Source: Oncorhynchus masou masou (lineage: Eukaryota > Chordata > Actinopteri > Salmoniformes > Salmonidae). Taken from it: a stretch of 64,000 bases of DNA. Position numbers and translations under genes: made by a program. Under the pieces are notes generated by a model. It was given only the letters and a program-made list of their open reading frames with translations, had not been told where the DNA came from and made no database searches. Location of the stretch: positions 25,923,573 to 25,987,572 of the forward strand of contig NC_088232.1 of the NCBI RefSeq assembly GCF_036934945.1. The letters are read 5' to 3'. Shown here one piece after another: positions 44,724-55,600 of this stretch; within the stretch, counting starts at the first letter, position 1, and the number at the start of each line of letters is the position of its first letter.

Positions 44724-46318
44724 CAGTTGAAGTGCGAAGTTAACATGCACCTTAGCCAAATACATCTAAACTCAGTTTTTCACAATTCCTGACATTTAAT
44801 CATTGTAAAAAGACCCTGTCTTAGGTCAGTTAGGATCACCACGTAATTTTAAGAAGATGAAATGTCAGAATAATAGAAGAGAGAATGATTTATTTCAGTT
44901 TTTCTTTCTTTCATCACATTCCCAGTGGGTTAGAAGTTACCGACACTCAATTATTATTTGGTAGCATTGCCTTTAAATTGTTTAACTTGGGTCAAACGTT
45001 TTGGGTAGCCTTCCACAAGCTTCCCACAATAAGTTGGATGAATTTTGGCCCATTCCTCCTGACAGAGCTGATGTAACGGAGTCAAGTTTGTAGACCTCCT
45101 TGCTCGCACACACTTTTTCAGTTCTGCCCACAAATTTTCTATAGGATTGAGGTCAGGGCATTGTGATGACCACTCCAAAACCTTGACTTTTTGCAACAAC
45201 TTTGGAAGTATGCTTGGGGTCATTGTCCATTTGGAAGACCCATTTGCGACCAAGTTTTAACTTCCTGACTGATATGTTTGCTTCAATATATCATCATCAT
45301 TTTCCAGCCTCATGATGCCATCTATTTTGTGAAGTGCACCAGTCCCTACTACAGCAAAGCACCCCCACAACATGACGCTGCCACCCCCGTGCTTCACGGT
45401 TGGGATGGTTTTCTTCGGTTTGCAAGCCTCCTCTTTTTCCTCCAAACATAACGATGGTCATTATGGCCAAACACTTCTATTTTTGTATCATCAGTCCAGA
45501 GGACTCCAAAAAGTACGATCTTTGTCCCCATGTCCAGTTGCAAACTGTAGTCTGGCTATTTTATTGCAGTTTTGGAGCAGTGGCTTCTTCCTTGCTGAGT
45601 GGCCTTTTAGGTTATGTCGATATCGGACTCATTTTACTGTGGATATAGATACTTTTGTACCTGTTTACTCCAGCATCTTCACAAGGTCCGTTGCTGTTGT
45701 TCTGGGATTGATTTGCATTTTTCACACCAAAAGTACGTTCATCTCTAGGAGACAGAACGCTTCTCCTTTCTGAGCGGTATGACGACTGCGTGGTCCCAGG
45801 GTGTTTATACTTGAATACTATTGTTTGTACAGATGAACGTGGTACCTTCAGGCATTTGGAAATTGCTCCCAAGGATGAACCAGACTTCTGGAGGTCTAAA
45901 ATTGTTTTTCTGAGGTCTTGATTGATTTCTTTTGATTTTCCCATGATGTCAAGCAAAGAGGCACTGAGTTTGAAGGTAGGCCTTGAAATACATCCACAGG
46001 TACACCTCCAATTGACTCAAATGATGGCAATTAGCCTATCAGAAGCTTCTAAAGCCATGACATCATTTTCTGTAATTTTCCAAACTGTTTAAAGGCACAG
46101 TCAATTTAGTGTATGTAATCTTCTGACCCACTGGAATTATGAAAATAATAAAAATAATCTCTCTGAAAACAATTGTTGAAAAAATGACTTGTGTCATGCA
46201 CAAAGTAAATGTACGACTTGCCAAAACTACAGTTTGTTAACAAGACATTTCTGGAGTGGTTGAAAAACGAGTTTTAATGACTCCAACATAATTGTATGTT
46301 AACTTCCGACTTCAACTG
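44724..46318 (-). mobile_element. Sleeping Beauty-type Tc1-like element (Tss family), decayed
   Basis: The ends CAGTTGAAGTGCGAAGTTAA (left) and TTAACTTCCGACTTCAACTG (right) match the terminal repeat type of salmonid Tc1 elements from which Sleeping Beauty was derived. Inner repeats of the IR/DR arrangement are visible at about 44925-44955 (CAGTGGGTTAGAAGTTACCG) and 46111-46137 (GTAATCTTCTGACCCACTGG). Length 1,595 bases is close to full size. It starts two bases after the previous element's TA. Confidence 0.9.
44954..45956 (-). pseudogene. Sleeping Beauty-type transposase pseudogene
   Basis: Minus-strand pieces cover most of the natural enzyme. The N-terminal piece 45956-45612 (MGKSKEINQDLRKTILDLQK, helix-turn-helix; GTTQSSYRSERRSVLSPRDE linker) ends in a shift. 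The middle piece 45445-45257 has KKTIPTVKHGGGSVMLWGCF. The C-terminal piece 45253-44954 has VLEWSSQCPDLNPIENLWAE with the last catalytic residue and LVEGYPKRLTQVKQFKGNAT. Multiple shifts and a deletion near 45250 that includes the second catalytic Asp region. Not functional. Confidence 0.9.
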
Positions 46319-46324
46319 TTTACA

Positions 46325-46522
46325 CTGAGTGTATAAATCTTAGGAACACCTTCTTTTTCCATGACATAGGCTGAATCCAGGTGAAAGCTATGATCCCTTA
46401 TTAATGTCAATTGTTAAATCCACTTCAATTAGTGTAGATTTTTAAGCCTTAAGAAAATGGAGAAAACGATTGAGACATGGGACCAACAGTTTACATGGTG
46501 CGTTTATATTTTTGTTCAGTGC
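46325..46522. mobile_element. fused ends of two Tc1-type MITEs
   Basis: 46325-46470 matches the left part of the MITE at 15635-16380 (GGTGAAAGCTATGATCCCTT, AATCCACTTCAATTAGTGTA). From about 46475 it switches to GGGACCAACAGTTTACATGG and TATTTTTGTTCAGTG, the right end of the 39335-44719 family. The junction lies in GAGACATGGGACC, where both parents are similar. Confidence 0.7.
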
Positions 46523-48039
46523 AGCTGTCCTCCTTCAGGCTCAACGAGCGGCCAGGCCTCCCTAAGCCCATCTTTCATCTCCCCAGGAGAGCACAGCCAC
46601 ACTGCTGCCAACCTCAGTCTGGTGGGTCTGATCAGAACAGTCTGACACCACACTGCCAGTGTTCTGTGCCCGGGAGGAAGGAGATCTCAGTGGGTGATGA
46701 AGATGAGGTGAGGGGTTTCCAAAATCTGCTAACCCAATCACTACTAACCGCCATGACCCCGGTACATTGAACAGCGCAGTGGGGAACGAGGCTCAACAGC
46801 TGCATTGAACTGAATCGCAGGCAGAGGACAGAACACCCCAGCTGAGAGGCAGGTGGTGCAAAGATGGTTAACCGCAAGGGTGATGGGTTAAAATACCCTG
46901 CCTTCACACTCTCTCTCTTTTTACACTGGCCTGTAATACACTCTCCATGAACTGCTTGTGTGAAGTTGCAATAATGGCACCAAGTTGAGCTGATCAGCCT
47001 GCAGACAACATCCATGAATTGGATGATCTGATTTGTGAATCGGGATGAGGACCCAGATGAGAGGATGGAGATGGATGGCAGCCTCCAGCTACGTTGTTAT
47101 CATGGCAGCCATGATGATTCCCAGGCAGGCAGACCTCTTAGATGGACCGATAATGGGCTGAGTAGCTTCCCACTGGCCACAGGCCTGCTTATCACCAATT
47201 ACACAACCCCATCCCCTGAGATAGAACAATTAAACAAGACAGCATCCATGTCAATAGCCTGGGTCTGAGCTGGGACTGACTGGCTGAAGAGGATTTGAGA
47301 AGTAGCCTGCAGTACGGTAGGCCCACATTATGCTCTGTTGGCAAATTCTGCTTTGGTTGCACATATTAATGCTATTCACTGTGAGATTAGGGGCTCTATT
47401 CAATCTGTATCGCTGAATAGTTACATATTGGACTCTAGAAATGTGAAGGTAATTTCCTGGTTGAGCCGACATATGCAGAGTTTACCGTGAATGCAGTCTC
47501 TGGTAACGCAGGAACATTGCCTTTACATTGAATTCATGCTGAATAGAGCCCTAGGTTTAAGGCTGTCTCTTCCCCACTGACAGACACCATGAGTCTGACG
47601 GCAAAGGAATCCATTTGATTGTGTGACAGCGTTTAGCAGCTTTTTCATATATCCCTCTTTCAGAGAGCTTAAATTTCCCAATGACTAGCATGGAAAACAG
47701 CTTAGCTCACCATTACCATAACAAATCCATAAGCAGTTTGTATGATGGCATTACACTTATTAAAGCAAAATGGAGACAATTATCCATTTGTAAAGTAGAT
47801 ATGCCTTGTTACTAAAGGGTAAATCAATAAGAAAGTATCATTATATACATTTACATTTTGCACATCATTTTACTTTTCCCTGCTGTTATTTTCTACTCTT
47901 GCAGTTAATGCGACGCCATACTTTCTAAACATCATATTATTACTTTTCTAAACATCGTCCAAAGTCAACATTTGTGTTCACTATCTGTTGGTTTTCAATA
48001 TCTTAAAAGAAAATCGGCATTTTGTGCTACACCAACTTC
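46523..48039. other. no gene seen
   Basis: About 1.5 kb of mixed-composition DNA with open frames up to 127 codons but no domain, splice-supported exon or repeat family I can name. Confidence 0.45.
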
Positions 48040-48199
48040 ACTTTCAATAAATGTTTTAAAACATTTTCACTTTGTTATTATTGGGTATTGTGTGTAGATG
48101 GGTGAGGAAAATATATATTTAATCCATTTTTAATTCAGGCTGTAACACATCAAAATGTTGAATATGTCAAGGGGGTATGAATACTTTCTGAAGGCACTG
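48040..48199 (+). mobile_element. 3' end fragment of a Tc1-like element
   Basis: The stretch TTATTATTGGGTATTGTGTG and the end TATGAATACTTTCTGAAGGCACTG, followed by TA, match the fragment at 10505-10872. Confidence 0.8.
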
Positions 48200-48334
48200 T
48201 ATATAATATACTGTAATCTAGTCATGGCTCATCCTATAAAACTACTGCTGTACACACCTTTTCTATTCATATACTGTCCATACTGTCTATACACACCATT
48301 ATACAGTATACTTATATTCTGGCCTCGGACGTTG

Positions 48335-48762
48335 TGTCACGCCCTGGTCTTAGTATTTTGTGTTTTCTTTCTTTATTTGGTCAGGCCAGGGTGTGACATG
48401 GGTTTTGGTATGTGGTGTGTTTTGTCTTGGGGTTTTTCATAGGTATTGGGATTGTGGCTTAGTGGGGTTTTCTAGCTTAGTCTATGGCTGTCTGAAGTGG
48501 TTCTCAATCAGAGGCAGGTGTTTATCGTTGTCTCTGATTGGGAACCATATTTAGGCAGCCATATTCTTTGAGTGTGTCATGGGTGATTGTCCTTGTTCAT
48601 GTTCCTGTGTTAGTTTGCACCAGTATAGGCTGTTTCGGTTTTCGTGTTACGTTTATTGTTTTTTGTATTGATTCGTGTTTCCTTTGTTTCATTAAAACAT
48701 GAATCTAAATAGCCACGCCGCATTTTAGTCCGACTCTCCTTCGCCTAAAGAAAACCGTTACA
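48335..48762 (+). mobile_element. 5' LTR of a small non-autonomous LTR element
   Basis: Starts TGTCACGCCCTGGTC and ends AAACCGTTACA, 428 bases. Inside are paired GTGGTTCTCAATCAGAGGCA and TGTCTCTGATTGGGAACCAT (an inverted pair also seen in the solo LTR at 8724), and an ATTAAAACATGAA region near 48693 as polyadenylation context. Confidence 0.8.
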
Positions 48763-48799
48763 GAATCACCCACCACAACAGGACCAAGCGGCGTGGTGA

Positions 48800-48842
48800 A
48801 GAGCAGCAGCAGCAATAGAGGCAGCAGCAGCAGCAGCAGCAG
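48800..48842. repeat. CAG trinucleotide repeat
   Basis: GCAGCAGCAGCAATAGAGGC followed by seven GCA units. Confidence 0.9.
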
Positions 48843-49357
48843 TGCGAGGAAGGTTATAGGAGAATGGAGTTGGAGAAACGAACACGGCGGCGTGGAAGGA
48901 AGCCCGAGAGTCAGCCCCAAAAATTTATTGGGGGGAGCACAGGGAGAGTGTGGCAGAGTCAGGAGTCAGACCTGAGCCTACTCCCCCTGTTTATCATGAG
49001 AAGCCAAGGAGGAGACCAGAACCAGAGCCGGTGTTGGAGGTGAGCGAAGCAAAGACTGTGAAGGAGTTAATGGGGAAATTGGAGGAGAGAGTTATGAGGG
49101 AGTTGCTGTGTTGGTGCTTTAGGCATGGAATTCACACGACGGAGCGTGTCGGGGATTTGATGGCACCTGGGTCAGCGCTCCATACTCGTCCTGAGGTGCA
49201 TGTTAGTCGGCTGGTGAAGATTGTGCCAGCCTCACGCACCAGGCCTCCTGTGCACCTCCCTAGCCTTGCAGCCAGACTCTTCCAGATCCGCCAGTCAGCC
49301 AGGATCTGCCAGAACCACCAGCCAGCCAGGATCTGCCAGAGCCAGCTACCTGCCTGA

Positions 49358-49500
49358 GCTTCCTCTCAGTGCCGAGCTTCCTCTCAGTGCCGAGCTTCCT
49401 CTCAGTGCCGAGCTTCCTCTCAGTGCCGAGCTACCCCTCAGTCCCGAGCTGCCCCTCAGTCCCGAGCTGCCCCTCAGTCCCGAGCTGCCCCTCAGTCCAG
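49358..49500 (+). repeat. 18-base coding minisatellite
   Basis: About eight units of GAGCTTCCTCTCAGTGCC and a later variant GAGCTGCCCCTCAGTCCC. In one plus frame (49221-49640) it reads ELPLSA repeated, then ELPLSP repeated. The two unit types form separate blocks, showing step-wise expansion. Confidence 0.92.
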
Positions 49501-49529
49501 TGGGGTCCTTGGTGAGGGCTACTAGGTCA

Positions 49530-49707
49530 ATTGTCCTTGTTCCTGTTCCTGTGTTAGTTTGCACCAGTATAGGCTGTTTCGGTTTTCGTGTTACGTTTAT
49601 TGTTTTTTTGTATCGATTCGTGTTTCCTTTGTTTCATTAAAACATGAATCTAAATAGCCACGCCGCATTTTGGTCCGACTCTCCTTCGCCTAAAGAAAAC
49701 CATTACA
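49530..49707 (+). mobile_element. truncated 3' LTR
   Basis: Matches the last 175 bases of the 5' LTR (TTAGTTTGCACCAGTATAGG to AAACCATTACA) with few differences (A/G near 49671, extra T near 49607). The first 250 LTR bases are missing, so the copy is internally deleted. Confidence 0.85.
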
Positions 49708-49852
49708 CGTTGCTTGTTCTGATATTTCTTACATTTTTGCGGATTTGTGTGTATTGTTTTGCATTGTTTGGTATTACTGTACTGCTGGAGCTAAAAAGAG
49801 AAGCATTTCGCTGCACCTGCATGTGAGCAATACAATTTCATTTTTTTAATTG
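49708..49852 (+). mobile_element. LINE 3' tail fragment
   Basis: GAAGCATTTCGCTGCACCTG and the AATACAATTTCATTTTTTTAA ending are typical of a common fish LINE tail; adjoins the truncated LTR directly. Confidence 0.6.
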
Positions 49853-52810
49853 GAATTTGTAACATATCATACGAAATGGATGACATTGTACACAATTGTG
49901 CAACATTTTTGGGGACCCGTTTTGGCTCGAGTGCTACTTTCAAACCTACTGGCTAAAAAGTATACAAAAACTCTGTAACACATCTTTAAACATGCATATA
50001 TCGTTATAAGAAACTATGGCATTCCGATATATATACAATACTGTAAGGAGCTGCCTCTGTATGCAAATGACACCATATTATTATGTCTAGCCCTATCAGC
50101 AGCAGCTCAGACAGAAACAATGGAGTTGACCTGAAATCATTGAGATTGATATTGAACCAAAACAATATCAGCTGGAAAGAACAGCTATAAAGACAATACA
50201 GAATGATTGTATGTGATTGCCTTGAATCGGTCGTCCCAGGAACAGCCATAGACTGATTATAGGTGTGATCGCCTTGTATTAGCAGGTCCGGCGACATCTA
50301 TAGACTAATAGTAGGTGTGATGTGTGAATGCTTCATATGCCTGCTGCCGCTAGGCAACGGGCACACATATGGAGGAGAAATATTAGAAATGGTTGCCCAT
50401 TAGGCCCTGCATTAATCCTTAAATGTGAAATCAATACAGGAAGTGAAATGAGAGTGGAATGAGAAATCAGGTAAAGGCCATACAGTATGCTTGTCATTGG
50501 ATCAAATAGAAATCAATGTAAATAGACCCGTAATCGTTGCAGCGGCACATAATTATTGTATTATAAAACATGCTTGTTGATGTTGAAAAGAAGCATTTCT
50601 GAAAGCCAAATGCATAGTTTAGTAACAACATACCCATGCATGTGTTTTGATTTAATCTCATTCCCAAAGAATGTGAAGTCAAAAAGCAGTAGTATACGTT
50701 TTGTCAGTCAATGCCAGGTAATTGTCTGTAGCTGCCTGATACTGTAGATGCATTCAGCATATTAGATATACTGTAGTGTAGATCATTCTATCATCCAAAT
50801 CCATGTCGCTAAGGGACATGTGCAAGCTGCAGTGTACCGGATATAGGCCTATTGTTGTAGACCGATGCAAAAGTATAATCCTGGCATCCTATAGTGCAGT
50901 ACAAATGATTAAGCCAGGGCTGTTCGGAAAGAGCTGCCCTTGTTGGTTGCTACAGTAACAAAGAGATCCAACACATCTTGGAATACTAAGTCTTGGAAAA
51001 ACAAACACAAAACACATTCAATAGACATCACAGTCTACCACCTAGCTATATTAAATATTCTATAATCACGCAAAAATCAGTCTCCTTTGTCTCGTCTCGT
51101 AATGAGGCCACAGGAATTGGGTCATTTGTCTCTTTCTGGATCCCATACAAGTTTCACGAGAGCAGCAGAATACCAGAGCAGCAGCCACTATATATGTATG
51201 TGCTGCTGCCAGTCCAACTGTAGAAATAGCTCTGAACTCTGGACCTGTCCATCTGTTGCACGTTTTATGTTCATATCCCTGGCATCATGGCAGACACAGG
51301 CCAGGCAGGGAGGCAGCCAGTGTTTTAGAGGGAGAGCCACAAGCACTACAAACAGACAGATGGCCTCTGTAGATGGTCTGCTCCATTTGGACATTTGGGG
51401 TTAACTCCAAAGTTATCCTCCATGCACGGCATAGTGAACACACATTGTTACATAAGCAGAACGTTCTGTCTGCTGCGTCTGTTGAGGGTCGTAAGTCAGC
51501 CCACCTCATCGATAACAAAAACAAAATGATTGGACAGATTAAATTACCTCACGATCCCCAAGACCCTCCCGTTAAAAAGTGCTTGTTTGTTTTATGCATT
51601 ATTCAGGTCTGTTTAATTGCACAGGCCTCCTGATCTAATATAGCTACTGTCCAGTTTATTCCACTGTTTGAATTATTCACTGGTTGCAACTGTCTGGCCT
51701 TTTTTCTCTTTGAGTTTAACCAGGCGATACACAGAGAGAGAGGTCATACAGGTCTACTGCAGCTGTGTTTTATTTTACATACCGTACTCTGGGGCAAATT
51801 GAAGATGTATATGCTGGTTGAAGGCACAGCTCTTCACACTTTCACGCGTGAAGGCTTCATGTTTGAATTCACACTTCAATCGCTACACTTACAGTACACT
51901 ACAGACAAAGGCAGAGACACGCACACAGAGATACTCATTATGAAGTGCCCCAAGGGGACTCCTGCCTGTCGCATGCACTAGGAAGTTTCCCCAATGTAGC
52001 AAGATATGACAAGGAGGAAAATAATAGCCACAAACAGACCGTTGTGGAGAAATTATTATTGTGCTAGCATTGGCAGGTGTTGAGATCAAGTTTATTGATC
52101 ACAACAGAGAGCGCTTAATCTCAGCTGGGAATCCACACAGGGAAAATGTAACAGACCACAATGTCAGTGAACATTTACCTGGCAGGGTTTACTCATGTAT
52201 CATTTATCCTCAGATGGGCTTTACTCAGTAAAGGACAGCGGCACTGGACCGGTGCAGCAGTCATTGTTGTTTCTTCAAAGTTGCTGAGGCAAGGAATTTA
52301 AAGCCCTTCTTGAAAAAGCTCATTTCAGGTCATAATGAAAGTGTACATTTTTACAACATCAGGAAAAGGTCCCGCCATATCTTGAAGCTTTGGGGAGATT
52401 CCATTTCATTGTGGCACATTAGTTTGAACTGATTATTAGATCTTGAGGTAAACAAAAAGATTCAGGCAAAGTAATTTTTCTCATGCGATTAACATAACCC
52501 CATACTTGTCCTGATATGTAATGTTGTTTAAGCTCAATTTAAGAGTTCAAATGTTCAAATATTATCTTGTATTTTTCTCTAGTGATTGTTTTATAATCCC
52601 ATAATTCTTTGCAAGGCTCTCGGTAGAGTTGTCTGCATGAGGTTATCAGCTCTAGTTGATGGGTGGTGTGCTGCCACCTTCTCCCCAGTCTTATAAATAT
52701 CAGAACCATTCTGCAAAGTTGAAGCGATTGATCATACACTCCTCACACTCACATCTCTACGTCAGCTCTAAAGTGTACTTTGCTCTGCTCTCTACTGTCT
52801 TTACAGGGCA
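49853..52810. other. no gene seen (about 3 kb)
   Basis: Largest stretch without recognised elements. Open frames up to 105 codons lack domains, and I find no tRNA or other RNA gene. It may hold conserved non-coding elements, which cannot be judged from one sequence. Confidence 0.45.
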
Positions 52811-53036
52811 CTAAAGATACTGTGAATTACTGTAGCATACATCAAATATTTGGTTGTTGATAATAAGGTTGTATAAAACTGCACAGAGGCTCTGTTGTGC
52901 CTTCTTCACCACACTGTATGTGTGGGTGGTCCATTTCAGTTTGTCAGTGATGTGTATGCCAAGAAACGTTCTACCTTCTCCACTGCGGTCCCATCGATAT
53001 AGATAGGGGGGTGCACCCATGGATTTTTTATTGTAA
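52811..53036 (-). mobile_element. LINE RT C-terminal fragment, minus strand
   Basis: On minus it reads GAPPYLYRWDRSGEGRTFLG then IHITDKLKWTTHTYSVVKKA, the RT thumb region of a fish LINE. Truncated both sides. Confidence 0.7.
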
Positions 53037-53039
53037 ATA

Positions 53040-53215
53040 TGTGATAGGAGTAGGGCCTGAGGGAACACATTAAATGTATTGGGTAAAGTGTTATAAAATG
53101 TAATGTCATGTAACATTTTAAACAGTATATAACTGCCTTAATGTTTCTGGACCCCATGAAGAGCTGCTGCCTTGGCTAATGGGGATCCTTAGTCAATACA
53201 AATACAAATAACTTT
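53040..53215 (+). mobile_element. LINE 3' tail, plus strand
   Basis: ACCCCATGAAGAGCTGCTGC then TAATGGGGATCCTTAGTCAA and an ATACAAATACAAATAA end. The reverse complement of this tail is at 10046-10140. It faces opposite to the neighbouring RT fragment, so two insertions or an inversion are involved. Confidence 0.65.
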
Positions 53216-55600
53216 ATACATGCCTCAAGCAAACAGAGCTGCTGATTCTACAGCCTAGGTCTGTGCTATCTCTAGCAACCATCTTAAAAACTCCATTCGT
53301 GAGCTGAATTCAAAGTGTCCCCCGTACAACAGCCTCTGCTACACAGGCTTTCAACGGACTGAGGTAGCAAGATACCATGCTCTCACAGAAAGATAAGATA
53401 GTAGTGATAGATAACGACAGCCATGCACAGACTCTGGCACAGCTACAGTATTATATAATTAGAATCATAACGACGCAATGCTATAGTGAGGTTCTGTATC
53501 ATATGTGAGAGAGATTCAAAAAGACACTCGCACATTTTCGCTATTTTGTTGCAGGTGCATGGTAACAGTGAGATAGCTTGAAAGTAAAAATAAAGTGTGC
53601 ACGTTTCTCTTTTCTTTCAAAACGATACGATGAGAAAACATTCTTGATCTTATCAACCACAGAGCAAAAGGCACGCAGAGAGAAACAATAGTCCTGAGGT
53701 TGATTGGATCTGTGTGTAAATCCCATTCCACCATATCACCCTATTCGACTTTGTACTGCGGCTGAGGTTCATGGCCGAGCAAGGCAAGCATTGTGATCGA
53801 AGATCGAATAATAAACGCAAACTACGCAGAATTCACAACCTATATTGATCTTCATATAGGAGCACATTAATTCAAGCTCAGAGTTAAGTTCCCACCAAAT
53901 ATTTGACCTTTCTGAGACATATTTTTGGCCGCCATGTTGGGTTGTCTGTGCGTGAAGGGGAGAGGTGTGATGATTAATACGGATCCTGTCTTTAATGGCC
54001 CTCTGGTCAGCTATGGATGTACATCCTGTTCAGGTTACATAACCTGAACATGTATAAAAAGCCATAACATTTGATGACAGGTTACATATTCCACCGGCTG
54101 TGCCTCACGTCGATCACTGAGAATACGATGTGCCGTTTTGTAACTACGGCACATATCAAACTGTGTATGCTGAGAAAGAAAGAGAAAAGGTGTAGGATTT
54201 GTCCACCTTGCGTGAAAATGCCGCTAGGTCTGTCCATTTATCTGTGAAAACAGTATGGAAGCATATTTGTTTTTACAAAATACTATTCCCATGTTTGTGC
54301 CCTTAAGTGTGGTTTTCCTAGCACTATGGTTTGATAGTTTGCTACTGTTCATGCAATGTCTACAGGCACTACAATATTATTTTTGTTCATTCCGATGCTA
54401 AAGGCTTAGCAATGTCATGAGCTGCTGAGACATTTTTGTAATTAACTGTGTTTGGTAGAGTTTGTGACTGACTGCTCAAATCTAAGAAGTGTCATCCTTT
54501 GGTTTCACACTCTTGGGCCTGAGCAGTGCTAAATGTGCTAAAAGGTTTCTCTGTCGTCCTGGTGAGTACAGGCAGTGACTACTCTCTCCCTCCGTGCCTG
54601 GCACACAGACACAGCACACCATGCAATGCTGATGTCTCATCCCAGCATGCAATGTGTCATTAAGATTCCCCTCTCGAGTCATCACACACGCCACAAACCA
54701 GCACCAACACACTAACCAACCAACCCAGCTCAATCATCTGCCAGTCTCACCACCCATCTCACCAAGCCTCGATCAAGCTCAAAAATCATACACCCGTCTG
54801 TACTGCAAAACTATTTCTCAGAAAAGCCCACTCTCTCTCTCTCTTAATCAATAAAACTGGTGCATGCTAATGATTTCCTTCCCCTGAAGGTCAAGCAGAC
54901 AACCTGCAAATGGCTGGCGACGGAAAGCAATAGAAACCAGTGAAGGAGGAGAACAGAGATGGATGCACTGTGGGCTTATCCAATACATACAGGGCCTCAT
55001 TAAAGGGTCATTATAGGCATAATCTCTCTCTCTATATATATATATATATAGAGTATATATATATATATGTAAAAATATATATATATATATATTTTTGTCA
55101 TTCATTGACATTCATTCATTCATCACTATCTCCCCGGGAGATAATTAGAGTGGATGAATATTGTTACTGTGAGAAAACAGAGGAGGAAGGAAGGAGTGGC
55201 AGTCCGGAGCTTCTGAAACAATGCATATGATATGTGGCACTGCACTGAGCCTGTGGGATCACTCACATCAAAGCAATGTTAATTCACAATAAGTAAGAAT
55301 CGACTCAAAGCTTTCTATTTCATTCCTGTCAGCACAGTATGTCATGCAGCCTGTCAACATTTAAACTCAGCTGCTGCAATGGGAAAATACAATGGGTTTT
55401 GCAAAAAACATTTGCCTTTTTATATGACATAATGATCTCTAACATTAAACACAAGCTGGTTACATACATTTAAGGAAGTAGTCGTAAGTGGAGCATTCAC
55501 AGTAAGCATAGTGTGCTATGTACTGAGCAGACAAATAGCATTACCGTGGATAACTACTAAAGCCATGGCAGCAGAAGCTAAAATGGAGTGGGTTTAGCAT
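53216..55600. other. no gene seen; AT microsatellite
   Basis: Mostly unique-looking sequence. A (TA)n tract with a GAG interruption lies at 55029-55092. No domain-bearing open frame. Confidence 0.5.
55029..55092. repeat. (TA)n microsatellite
   Basis: TATATA runs interrupted by GAG and GTAAAAA; self-complementary. Confidence 0.95.

Larger units (their letters stand above)
48763..49529 (+). mobile_element. internal region of the LTR element
   Basis: Begins GAATCACCCACCACAACAGG, followed by CAG repeats (48800-48842), an open frame 48950-49357 (135 codons, MAESGVRPEPTPPVYHEKPR; charged, Pro-rich, with KTVKELMGKLEERVMRELL as a possible helix) and an 18-base minisatellite. No protease, reverse transcriptase or integrase is present, so the element depended on others. 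The frame may descend from a gag-like gene, but I do not recognise it. Confidence 0.65.

Noticed and set aside
46457..47268. Possible exons of an unknown gene between 46.4 and 47.3 kb
   Set aside because: Frames of 62-127 codons on both strands overlap one another, carry no domains and have no consistent splice signals.
49358..49500. Regular repeats that could suggest a CRISPR-like array
   Set aside because: Units are head-to-tail without spacers, in a vertebrate LTR element; it is a minisatellite.
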